From assembly GCA_023512835.1 (NCBI GenBank), contig CM042085.1, positions 3,071,989 to 3,135,988 of the forward strand: a DNA stretch of 64,000 nucleotides, given 5' to 3'. The DNA comes from Taxillus chinensis (taxonomy: Eukaryota; Streptophyta; Magnoliopsida; Santalales; Loranthaceae). The position numbers were made by a program, and so were the translations under genes. Positions 52,868-62,925 of the stretch are shown here, one piece after another (the first letter of the stretch is position 1; every line of letters starts with the position of its first letter). The notes beneath the pieces were generated by a model, which made no database searches, was not told the origin of the DNA, and saw only the letters and a list, made by a program, of their open reading frames with translations.

Positions 52868-55063
52868 ATGGAACAAGGTTTGGATGAGGATTCTATTCCT
52901 GCTTCTGGGTCTGTTGATAAATCTAGGGTTCTTGATGTAAAGCCTCTGCGCTGCCTTGTACCGATATTCCCATCGGCGCCCAGCTCCTCTGCGGCTTTCC
53001 CGCAAGCGCCTCCTTTTATGTGTGCAGCTCCAACCAGTCCTTTTCCATCTGGGTTCACTCCATTTCACTCATTTTCTGTTCCACCGTCCGAGTCCGAAGG
53101 GCCATCAGAACAAAGCCCACAAACCCCAGTTGCTGTACCCAATCAAGCTGGCCATTTTAATTCCAATAACCCCATTTCCACTGCAGTTCCCATAAATTCA
53201 TTTCGAGCACCACCGACAACTGCAAATGGAGATTCTGGTCCGTTGAAGAGTAGTAGAAATCATGCAGGAGATGGTCAATTTCAGCTACAGAGTGCAGAAG
53301 AGGGATACAGTGTTGGCCAAAATATGAGTGCTCCGTATTTAAGTGGTTTCAGTATGCACGTAAATGACATAGGAGGGAAGAAAGGACCAGCAGCTGCACG
53401 AAAGGGTAAGTCTCAAAAGAGGGCCAGGAGCCACCAAAAGGTTGATATACCCACTCTAGATCTTGAACTAGAACCTTTAGTTAGTAATTTTGTCACTACA
53501 TATAATCTTATGGGGTTTGGTACTCGAAAAACAGATGGTGACAAAGAGTCTGTTGAGTTTATTCTCATGGTATACAATTTGCTACGCAGAAGGATTACAC
53601 AAATCGAGGAAGCAAAAGAGGCTGCCATGGGTGTGTTAAAGCGCCCTGACTTAAAATCTGGTACAATGTTGATGACCAAAGGAATTCGGACAAATATGGA
53701 TAAAAGAATTGGAACCGTACCTGGTGTTGAAGTGGGTGATATTTTCTTTTTCAGAATGGAAATGTGTTTGGTGGGACTTCATGCTCCATCCATGGCTGGT
53801 ATTGACTACATGGGCGTCAAGGTTAGTATGGAAGAAGAACCCCTGGCTGTCAGTATTGTTTCTTCAGGAGGATATGAGGACGACGCTGAGGATGGGAATG
53901 TGTTATTATATAGTGGTCAAGGTGGAAATTATAACAGGAAAGACAAGGAAACAGAGGATCAGAAACTCGAAAGGGGTAATCTAGCTTTGGAGAAAAGCTT
54001 GCATCGAGCTAATGCAGTGAGAGTCATTCGGGGAGTAAAGGATGGGGTCAATGTAAATTCAAAAATTTATGTATATGATGGCCTTTATAAAATTCAGGAG
54101 TCATGGATGGAGAAAGGGAAGTCTGGTTGTAATGTTTTCAAGTACAAATTGGTAAGATTGCCTGGCCAACCCAAAGCATTTGTGTTGTGGAAATCAATTC
54201 AACAATGGAAGGGAGGTGTTACTTCTAGGGTTGGGATGATTTTACCCGACCTTTCCTCAGGGGCTGAAAAATTACCCGTTTCATTGGTTAATGATGTTGA
54301 TAACAACAAGGGCCCCGCTTATTTCACTTATTTTCCTAGTCTAAAGCATGTAGAATCGACAAACATGTTACATCCATCCACAGGATGTTCTTGCAAAGGT
54401 GGATGCCAACCCAACAACCTCAGCTGCCCTTGTAATAGAAAAAATGACGGGTATCTTCCATATACTGCAAGTGGGGTTATAGTGGACAGCAAACCTGTGA
54501 TACATGAGTGTGGCCCTGCTTGTTCATGCCCTCCTAATTGTCGCAATCGAATCTCTCAAACTGGTTTAAAAGTTTACTTAGAAGTTTTCAAAACAAAGGA
54601 TAAGGGTTGGGCTTTAAGGTCCTGGGATCCCATTCGTGCAGGAGGTTATATTTGTGAATATGCAGGAGAAGTTATTGATAAGTCTAAAATGGAAGACACG
54701 TGGAATGAAAGTGAGGATGATTATATATTTGATGCTACCCGCACTTATCAGCCACCAGAGTTTATGCACATTGATTCTATTAAGGCGCAAAAGATCCCAA
54801 CTCCCTTACTTATTAGTGCCAAAAATGTCGGAAATGTAGCTCGTTTCATGAATCACAGCTGCTCTCCTAACGTGGTTTGGCAGCCAGTATATCATGGAGA
54901 TAGCAACCATTCTACTTTACATGTTGCATTTTATGCAATCAAACATATTCCTCCAATGACAGAGTTGACATATGATTATGGGATAGTTGAGTCCAACAAT
55001 GCAGAACAGAGGACAAAAAGATGTTTATGTGGATCTTTAAAATGCCGAGGCTATTTCTTTTAA
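52868..55063 (+). CDS. Histone-lysine methyltransferase, SUVH1/SUVH3-like
   Basis: One uninterrupted 731-residue frame. The N-terminus is Pro/Ser-rich, then basic (KKGPAAARKGKSQKRARSHQ). The SRA/YDG domain runs from about residue 280 (GTVPGVEVGDIFFFRMEMC, then SGGYEDD and YSGQGGN) and binds methylated cytosine. The pre-SET starts near 506 with the zinc-cluster cysteines (CSCKGGC, CPCNRKN, HECGPACSCPPNC). The SET domain starts near 568, with NHSCSPN at about 662 and ELTYDYG; a post-SET CLCGSLKC is near 719. All key motifs are present, so a catalytically competent protein is expected, although SUVH1/3 in Arabidopsis mainly act as methyl-DNA readers that support transcription with DNAJ partners (family knowledge). 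Which of the SUVH1/3 group it corresponds to is not resolved. Confidence 0.96.
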   Translation: MEQGLDEDSIPASGSVDKSRVLDVKPLRCLVPIFPSAPSSSAAFPQAPPFMCAAPTSPFPSGFTPFHSFSVPPSESEGPSEQSPQTPVAVPNQAGHFNSNNPISTAVPINSFRAPPTTANGDSGPLKSSRNHAGDGQFQLQSAEEGYSVGQNMSAPYLSGFSMHVNDIGGKKGPAAARKGKSQKRARSHQKVDIPTLDLELEPLVSNFVTTYNLMGFGTRKTDGDKESVEFILMVYNLLRRRITQIEEAKEAAMGVLKRPDLKSGTMLMTKGIRTNMDKRIGTVPGVEVGDIFFFRMEMCLVGLHAPSMAGIDYMGVKVSMEEEPLAVSIVSSGGYEDDAEDGNVLLYSGQGGNYNRKDKETEDQKLERGNLALEKSLHRANAVRVIRGVKDGVNVNSKIYVYDGLYKIQESWMEKGKSGCNVFKYKLVRLPGQPKAFVLWKSIQQWKGGVTSRVGMILPDLSSGAEKLPVSLVNDVDNNKGPAYFTYFPSLKHVESTNMLHPSTGCSCKGGCQPNNLSCPCNRKNDGYLPYTASGVIVDSKPVIHECGPACSCPPNCRNRISQTGLKVYLEVFKTKDKGWALRSWDPIRAGGYICEYAGEVIDKSKMEDTWNESEDDYIFDATRTYQPPEFMHIDSIKAQKIPTPLLISAKNVGNVARFMNHSCSPNVVWQPVYHGDSNHSTLHVAFYAIKHIPPMTELTYDYGIVESNNAEQRTKRCLCGSLKCRGYFF

Positions 55064-55897
55064 TGATCATTGGTTTGTTTTTGGGCGGGATTAACCCGGA
55101 TTGCTTACTTGATGGATAAAGGTTAGTTGTGCTTCCTTGATTGAGTTTCTTATCACCGTCATATCTATTTTGTCCTTTTCTTTTTCCTGATAAACTACTA
55201 CAGCAGATTTTTTCCCTGTTAGTGTAATGGTCATAGCTTATATTACTCTTAGAAAAATATAATGATGTTTTTTTGGTTGAAAGCTAGTATTTGTGGTATT
55301 GGTCTAGTGCAGGCACCTAGAAATGGTGTCATTTAATTGTTTTTTTGTAAGTTTCTAAATGCTAACCCTTCTTCATTGCCAAATTGAGGAGATGTGCAAG
55401 GCGCAGCATAGACTGGTGTTGCTTAAGGTTAATTTAATGAAAAAGCCTGAGAATTCAAAGTTAAAAGCAGTTATTCTTTTTTACCAAGAGCTAGCTCGTG
55501 AAAGTTGCCTTTTTTCCATTGAAAGCTCAGATACTCTCCAGATTATTCAAAACATTATCATCCTTAGGAAACCTCATTTCTTCTTCTATTCTCCCATCAA
55601 CAAATTGCCAAACAAAAAGTTATCATATAAAAGTAAAACAATTGTTCCCAGGTGGCCCCTTAAGCAAGTTCTAAATGTTTCCTCCTCTTTTGTCACCCCA
55701 TGTGTATTTCACAATGTCAAATTTTCTTCTCAACTAATAAACTTTATTTTCCAATTTCTAATAATTAAATGTAGCCAATATGGTCATTAGAGCTTCTTTG
55801 AGAGCGAGTGAAACCATTGAAATTTTTGTTGTAGTGGATGTTATTCTTAGATTTGGAAAATTACATGTAAATGATGTCATATCACAATTTCTAAGCA
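55064..55897. other. 3' flank of SUVH gene
   Basis: Expected 3' UTR followed by T-rich DNA. A 143-codon frame at 55359-55790 shows no recognised features and is not called. Nothing else is seen. Confidence 0.5.
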
Positions 55898-55916
55898 ACC
55901 TATGTTTTATTTTTTT

Positions 55917-55981
55917 ATAGATAATAAAAATTTTTATTAAAAACAAAGCACACAAGATGTGCACTAAGAGAGAAACAACAG
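55917..55981 (-). mobile_element. 65-bp 5'-truncated L1-type LINE insertion
   Basis: Read on the minus strand, the insert has the plant L1 3' end (CATCTTGTGTGCTTTG, then AATAAAAAT and CTATAAAAAA). It is flanked by a near-perfect 19-bp target duplication: AACCTATGTTTTATTTTTT at 55898-55916 and AACCTATATTTTATTTTTT at 55982-56000 (18 of 19 match). This fits target-primed reverse transcription that aborted early. Confidence 0.75.
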
Positions 55982-56611
55982 AACCTATATTTTATTTTTT
56001 ATTCTGTGCATATAGTTTTTACACTGCTGTCTACTCAAATTAATATGTGAGCTTGTTCAAATTCTTACCCATGCTGTGCTGCCCTCTTTCATCCACAGTA
56101 TCCTTAGATGACCATGACAATGTATTGGAAGGGAAATGATGGGCTTTGTTGAATTTGGTGCCTCGAACCTCAGTGTCTGGCTTTCAGGTGTAGGTATGTA
56201 AACACATAATATGCCCCTTTTGATAGTAGTTTCTGGGCATTGAAAAAGCGTTATACTCTCCAGCTTCTCAGTGTAGCAATCTTTCCAAAATGTAAGATGA
56301 TCCTTCATGGAATCTTTCGATCACTTCTTTATTTACTTGTGATTCCTTTAATTCTTTTGTTATCCTTTAGATAAGTCATCCTTTGCTCCATAATTATGCT
56401 TTTGTTGGCCTACTACACAAAGTTGTTATGTAATGTATGAGTTTTGGAAGAGAAAGTTGCTTATTATTATTATTTTAAAATAATCTCTGAAAGTTACTTA
56501 TTAATTAATTAACTTTTTGTTTATTGTACTAAAAATAGTCAGGTTTAATGACATGGAAATTCTGGGTCAATGTTATCTAAAATCAATTTAATATGAATAA
56601 GAGATGCATAT

Positions 56612-58400
56612 TGTTGGGAATTGTATGTATAAGATAGGATATATAAAAAGACTAAGGACTTAGTTGTAATTGTAAGCTCTTAATTTCAATTTGGTATTAG
56701 AGCTTTGTGCTGGAGCATACCTTCTCTTACTTGGAGCGGTTGGAGACTGGATGAAGCGGATTGGCGAGTGATAGCGTGTGGTGAGATGGGCTAGAGCTGT
56801 GAGGCAACCAAGGTCAGCGATGGGCTGTAGGCAGTGGCGTGCGTGGGTCAATTGGAGCGACCAAGCGCATTTGAACTTAGAGGCTTGTGTCACTACCAAC
56901 ACGCAAGAAGGTTGTTGGATGTAAATGGGTATTCATTGTGAAACAAAGCTTAGAGGATTGGGTTGAACGGTGTAAGGCCTGATTGGTAGCAAATTGGTAT
57001 AGTTGGACCTATGACAACGATTATGATGAGACCTTTGTACCAGTGGTAAAGATGAGTACAATGTGGATATTGATCTCCTTGACAGCCAATGGAGGATTGG
57101 AAATTATACCAACTCGATGTGAAGATTGTTTCTCTTCATGGTGATGTTAGGAGAGTTGTACATGGAGGCATAATTAGGTTTTGGCACAAAGCATACCGTT
57201 GTTAAAGTGTGTAGCTCAAGAAATCTCTCTATGGACTAAAATAATGCCCTTGGGCTTGGTTTGATTGGTTCAGGAAAGCTATGATAGGCATGGGCTATCA
57301 ATAGATCAATGTTGATTACAATGTTATTTCAATGATGTCATGGTTATATTACTATGCTTGTTGTGTATGTCAATGATCTTATTATCATTGGGGATGATAG
57401 GAGAGAAATTGCTTAGCTAGAGGTAAAGTTAGGGAAAGAATTTGAGATGAAGAACCTAGGACAATTTTGATACTTCCTTGAGATAGAGGTGGTTCATGGA
57501 CTAGAGGGGATTATTCTATCTCAAAGAAAGTATGTTTTAGACTTGCTCACCAAAAAAGGCATGTGTGGTGCAAGCCTATGACATCTATGATTGATCCAAA
57601 GTCTAAGTAGAGTGCAAAGGCTAGAGAACAAGTTGGTCGTGATAGGTATAGGGGCTAGTAGGAAGATTGATCTATTAAGTCATACTCGTCTTGACATCTC
57701 ATTTGTAGTGAGTGTGATGAGCCACGACAAACATGATCTTAGGAAGGGTAATATGGATGCAGTTTATACAATTATGAGGTATTTCAAAAGTATACCAAGA
57801 ATGGGCTTAATCTTTAGAAAGAATGGACATCTAAGCATTAAGGGCAATTGTGATGGCATTCTTTGGAGTATTTGTCATCATTTTTTTTCTTCTTTTGGCG
57901 GTGTGGTGTGCTGTCTCTCATTACATTCTTTAGAGTATTTGATGGGACAGGAATGCGCGAGTGTTTGATGATCGGGAAAGGCCCCATGCTGAGTTTTTTT
58001 TTTTGTGTTTTTTCGTTATTTGGTGATTGGTTGTATGCGTCGGACGGGTTGCATTGGATTGCGGTCTTCAATTTGTAATTTTATTTTCTTGCGCACTTCT
58101 TGTGTGTGATTTGCTATTAATCAATAAATTATTCTTACCTATAAAAAAAAGAGATTATGATTGGGCTAACTGTTAGGATGTCAAAAAATTCACATCTAGT
58201 TATTACATGTTTGTAGGGGACAACTTGGTCTCTTGGAGGAGCAAGAAGCAATCTATTGTTGCGAAATTAACAATACAAAGCAGAGTACAAGGTCATGGCC
58301 TTAGGGGTTATTGAGATGTTGTGGCTGAAGATTATGTTGGAAGAGCTCAAGGTAGACCAAGGCCCTAAGGGGTCTTCAATGGAAAATCAATCATTACCCT
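56612..58400 (+). mobile_element. Decayed Ty1-copia retrotransposon with PBS
   Basis: A partial LTR-like segment at 56612-56688 starts TGTTGGGAATTG and ends TTTCA. It is followed by ATTTGGTATTAGAGC, a near match to the initiator Met-tRNA primer-binding site (TGGTATCAGAGC). Gag and integrase are missing. Reverse-transcriptase residues follow from about 56920 (KWVFIVKQ, YDETFVPVVKMSTMW, LISLTANGG), then LGKEFEMKNLGQF and ILSQRKYVLDLL. RNase H residues come near 58150-58330 (DWANC, LVSWRSKKQSIVAKL). Frameshifts and stops make it dead. An unrelated LINE tail interrupts it at 57855-58153. Confidence 0.88.
57855..58153 (+). mobile_element. L1-type LINE 3' end inserted in copia relic
   Basis: The segment ends CTTCTTGTGTGTGATTTGC, then AATAAATT and ACCTATAAAAAAAA, the typical plant L1 tail. 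It splits the copia RNase H frame between GGGCAATTGTGAT and ATTATGATTGGG. These flanks share a possible short target duplication (ATTGTGAT against ATTATGAT). The 3' part closely resembles 60660-60862. Confidence 0.75.
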
Positions 58401-59105
58401 TTTCAATTAATGTATTTTCACATTCAGGATTGTTGCATAAGCTCCTTCAACCAACTGTTAGCTTAAATGTTACCTTCAAGTACACATCAACTATTGAGAC
58501 TTTGGGATATTCAGAGTTTGGACGCATACTTTGTCAAGCTAGTTATTTTTCTTATGCTTCCTTCGCTGTTGATTGTGTAGGTGCTACCTTTGGTTAGATT
58601 GCTCTGGACTACTGTACTGTGTTCTAAACATTCATTAATTTTTTCTTTCTTTTTTGAGCCTTTATGTTTGAATTATTTGTTTGTTTGGGGCTTGGTTGGA
58701 AGCTTGTTTTTAATGTAATTTAACAAGAAAAGGATATAATCTAACAAGCTTGTTGTGTGGTGTTGTTATCCCACCCGAAGGCCTGCATGATGCAGTATTT
58801 GGTCGTCAGATATTTTGATGTTTGTTCTTGTATTTTCGCTGCATAATTTAAATGTTTTTTTGGTGAAGTAATTAATTCCTTCGTGTGAAATTTCAAGATC
58901 ATGCTATTAATTTTGTGTATTTCTTGTTCTTTACTCTATAAAAGAAATTTTGTGAAAAAGTTACAATTTAGACATTTTTCTCTTGATGTCTTAGAGGCCA
59001 GTTGGTTGGAACATGGTTGAAATTGTAAAGGGAAGACCCTTGGTTTTATGTCACAGGGATAAGAAAAAGAAAATGATGGCAAAAGTTAATTTGTCTTATT
59101 ATTAT
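58401..59105. other. Spacer inside the transposon nest
   Basis: T-rich DNA between the copia relic and the minus-strand LINE. The upstream part, to about 58597, continues an open frame, but the matching residues stop soon after 58360. Nothing specific is recognised. Confidence 0.45.
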
Positions 59106-60084
59106 TATTATTTTTTGTAATTAAGTAATTTCATTAAAAAGAAACTATGTAACTAAAGTTTCTATGCCCACTAACAAAGCATGCCTGTCCGGAAGCCATA
59201 CAAGACACTGACCCAAAAATCAGGTAACGATAATAAAAAAACCAACAATCTCCACAAAGAACCATTTAAAACCCATCAATCCAAACTTTGTTAGCTATTC
59301 TGCACTTGAATTCTCCCAGTGCGACATAGCCGGTTATCAAAGCAAACACATGCACATGAGTTAAGTTAGCAGCACAAACTCTCACAAGGACTCATATTCG
59401 AGCAGCTAGCAGAGTTATATTTTGAAAAATTTAAATGTTTCGTGTTTGCCATATGACATACACTGCTGCATCAAAAGAAAGTTTCCCCAAAGTGTATTGG
59501 AATATGACGTCCCTATGGTATTTGCAAGCTTTTCCACTAATAAAGTCCAGTCATGGGCCATCACATATATGTGGCAGTCCTTTAGCAGATTCTGCCATGA
59601 GCTGGTGGTTGTGAACGGACAACTAAAAAATAGGTGCTCCAACGGCTCAACAGGAGCCTGAAAGAATACGCAAGCCATTTAAGAAATACTACCCATATGC
59701 ATCAAACGACACCGAGTAAGAAGTTGGTCCTTTATGGCTAACCAGAGAGCAAGCATGATGACTAATAGCCTGAGGCAACACCGGTTTTGTATATCTTCCC
59801 AAGCTGAGGCAACATTAAAGGAAACAAAAGTAGAAGGAAGCCGTACCAATTTATCTGCTCCTCCCAAAGGCTATACCTGTCCAATACTGTCTTGAATGCT
59901 ATTCAATTGAACATTACGGGTTGTGGGCCATCTCCATCTGTTTTCATGAATCCAATTACTAACCTTTGCATGATGCCCTCTTCCTTCATATGTTACTAGA
60001 TCCCAGGGTTAAATTTAACGGCCAGGAGGATGTCAATTATCAATCCAAAAAAAGTGTGCACCATCACCAATTTGCATTTGCATC

Positions 60085-60480
60085 CATAACTACACTTCCG
60101 TCATGCTTGGCTAAGGTGGAAAAGGTAAGGAAAAGATACCCTAGGGCAGAAAAGGTATGGAAATAAATTTTTCCCTTGTTTGGCTTATAGGGAAAATTTC
60201 AAATGACACAGAAAAGATGTCTTGAAAAGCGTGTATAATTTTCATAGCAAAACGGTATGATTTCGAGTGGAAAATCTACAGTAACCGTGTGCATGTTATT
60301 TGTTGGCTGAAATACCGTAATAACACATTAATAATTATACAAAAAATATTAAATATTTTATTATATATCACTTTTCACCTTATTTTCCATATCAACCAAC
60401 TACACCCATTTTCTACCTTTTTTTTTTCCACCTTTTTTCTTTATACCCTTTTTCTATATCTTACCAAGCAAAGCCTTCAT
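60085..60480. mobile_element. MITE-like element, family A, inside LINE
   Basis: The left end TGCTTGGCTAAGGTGGAAAAGG and the right end TATCTTACCAAGCAAAGCC form imperfect inverted repeats, 395 bp apart. The inside is AT-rich and non-coding. The right end resembles those at 22060-22078 and 24210-24232. It sits within the interrupted minus-strand LINE. Target duplication not resolved. Confidence 0.6.
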
Positions 60481-60867
60481 CCCTTTGCCAGTGTGTGATC
60501 AAGTAGGGGTTGGCTATCTCTATGCCAAAGCTTTGAGGCTAGTAAAGGTACACCTAGGTACTTTTGGGAATTCCAAGAATAGCAAGGTATTGTGGAGAGG
60601 TCTATTAATATCTGATAATAAAATCATGTTCTTTAATATATTCGTGGATAGGCCTGTTGCCGAACTCTATTGTATTTTTTTTTCGTTTTTTGGATGATTG
60701 GTTGTATGCTTTGGACAGGTTGTATTTTTCTTCTATTTGAGATATGGTGGATGGATGCTCTTTATGATTGGGTTGTTGTCTTTGTTTTTGTATTCTTGCA
60801 TCTCGTGTAGTGTGCGTTTTGATTCTCGTAAATAAATAAATTCTATTACTTATAAAAAAAATTATGG
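60481..60867 (+). mobile_element. L1-type LINE 3' end inserted in LINE
   Basis: It ends GATGATTGGTTGTATGCTTTGG, then CATCTCGTGTAGTGTGCG, then AAATAAATTCTATTACTTATAAAAAAAA on the plus strand. It is clearly related to 57855-58153, including the shared GATTGGTTGTATGC block. It splits the minus-strand LINE reverse-transcriptase just after the residues GLACP, so it inserted later than that LINE. Confidence 0.65.
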
Positions 60868-61341
60868 ACAGGCCAGACCAGCAAAAGAACTTCTGAACAC
60901 CTGAATTGATTCAGGATTTGCCACAGTGAAAAGCAAAATATCATCATCAAAACTAAGCTGAGATAATGCCACCCTTTCACATCATCTCTAATGATAATGA
61001 TAATTAGTGGCATGGCAAGGTTTGTAAGAGTTTTGATAAGACCTTCATTCTAGTGACAAACAAATAAGGGGACAAAGGATCCCCTTGTCGCAACCCTCAT
61101 GTAACCCAACAAAAAAAAACATGTAGTTACTCATTAATGGAAATAATGGAAAATTTTCGGGTGGAGATGCAAATAAAGATCAGTTGACAAAACATGAGGG
61201 GAAATCCCATATACTGCATCATAAGAAAAGTCTGATTGAATCAATGGCCTACGGAACATATTTCAGGACTTAGATGTGAAGGAAAGACACTAGGATCAAA
61301 ATCAAAGCATACGAAAGGCACGACACTGCTTGACTGCAAAA

Positions 61342-62483
61342 TCAAGCCCCCTTCTCCTTTGTCTCACTTGACGATGACTTGAACCAAGGCACCCACACTG
61401 ATGTTGTCTTCTGGTACAACCTGTATGCTTCGGCCCTGCCTGCGTCCTTCACCATTCGGTCCTCTACAAGCTTAGTCACATAGGCCAAGCACGTGCTGTT
61501 AATCAGTGCTCCGATTGCTGTCCACCCCCGCCCTAAGTTCCACCCAAAGATTGCCAAACCCCACCACCACAGCTGCTCCCCGAAGTAGTTTGGGTGCCGA
61601 GAAAACCACCACAATCCCTCCTCAAGAATGGGCGTTGTTGGCTTCCCTAATTCTTTCAGCCCCCTGTTTCTCCTCCGAAAATTATAGAGCTGGGTGTCAG
61701 TGTGGTAAGCCACGACTATGCCGCAGCAGCAGACGGCTGCAGCAACGAAGTCCCAGATATTCAGCGGCTTTGAGACAGAGTGGATGGCATAGAACGGGAG
61801 GCAAGCCCCGGTAAGAAGCACCTGCAAAAGTGTCAATTAGGCATTTGGCGGGGCTGTGAATTGAAAATTCACTCACCGAATCTAATTTGAGAACGCAAAC
61901 CTGATGGGAAACATAGACAGTGAAGAAGGAAGTCCACCGCCAGTACTTGCCATTCCGATGCCGCAAATCAGCAAACCTCCAGTCCTCGCGTGCGCCCAGC
62001 TGCCATCTTTCTCGACGCAAGTAACAATGAGTAAGCCTGATGCTCCACAACCAAGTCATCAGAATCACGACTCTAGACCTTCGGAGATCGTAGTGCGCAA
62101 GGGGATGAGTGGCATAGTAGTGGACCAGCATGACTGGCACTATGGTCCAGTAAAGATCTATCATCTACAAGAGAAGATGAAACTCAAAAAAACAAAAAAA
62201 CAAAGCTCAACGAAAGCAAGAATCAAAGAGCCACCAAGGAAGGCAATTCGATTACCCAGTGGCTTGACTGGACAAGGCTGATGATCCAGAAGAGGCAATC
62301 AATGTTGAGGAAGAAGAGAACATTGACTAGGAGGAATGGGTGGGCAGAGCACCACGGCCATAGGATGGTGGTGGCCGGAGGGTGGCTGGTGAGGAAGGAG
62401 ACGTAGAAGAGTATGGAAGGAATGGGAACCAGAAACACTGTCAAGGCGTTTATGAGACTGCGAGAACGACCTCCTGTGCCCAT
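61342..62483 (-). CDS. DUF1295 multi-pass membrane protein (steroid 5-alpha-reductase fold)
   Basis: Three exons: 62483-62256, 62164-61901, 61821-61342 (stop at 61342-61344). All borders are GT-AG, with frame 0 at each join, giving 323 residues. Several hydrophobic segments occur (NALTVFLVPIPSILFYVSF, LLVNVLFFLNIDCLFWIISL, and others). The C-terminal half has the DUF1295 signature LWWFSRHPNYFGEQLWWWGLAIFG and the end motif AYRLYQKTTSVWVPWF. Members resemble the 3-oxo-5-alpha-steroid 4-dehydrogenase/isoprenylcysteine methyltransferase-like fold; the substrate in plants is not established. Two homologues in Arabidopsis are At1g18180 and At1g73650 (from memory). It faces the SUVH gene, with transposons between them. 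The start ATG at 62483 is followed by MGTGGRSRS. Confidence 0.92.
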
Positions 62484-62841
62484 GGCTGCCCCTGTGCTCG
62501 TCGTTCCTCGTAACTCTTGTTGCTTCGTTCTGTCAGAACCGTTATGTGAGATTGATGACCCATGGAGGAGGCTATTTATACGCGCCTGAAGTAGTAAAGC
62601 GGTTACTATTTGAAGTTCTAAAAAAAAAAAGGGTCGGTGGGTGTTGATAACTGGCTGCTTGCTTACCCGCGCCTTTTGGTGTGCCCCGCCGCACTCCTTA
62701 CTGCTCCTTTTCCCTCCATTTCCTCGTCTATTCATTCGTGATCCAGTTTGATGTAGAAAAGGGTTATGAGTAAATGGTAGATCTGATTTGAAAATTAAAT
62801 TTTCAAAATTTACTATTTGGAACCGTTATATTTTAAGTTAC

Positions 62842-62925
<84 letters not shown>

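Larger units (their letters stand above)
59106..61230 (-). mobile_element. L1-type LINE ORF2 relic, interrupted
   Basis: On the minus strand, reverse-transcriptase residues lie at 61110-60870 (GLRQGDPLSPYLFVTRMKVL, then degraded DD-type residues DDDILLFTVANPESIQVF). After an interruption at about 60868-60085 come DGAHFFWIDN, WRWPTTRNVQL and FNVASAWEDIQN (60050-59800). Then there is the zinc-binding end (LALWLAIKDQLLTRCRLM, EHLFFSCPF) near 59760-59600. A tail of AATAATAATAA at 59100-59112 marks its 3' end. Stops and deletions make it inactive. About 250 residues between the RT and zf-RVT parts are missing. Confidence 0.85.

Noticed and set aside
55359..55790. 143-codon frame after the SUVH gene
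   Set aside because: Residue composition and lack of any recognisable motif suggest chance.
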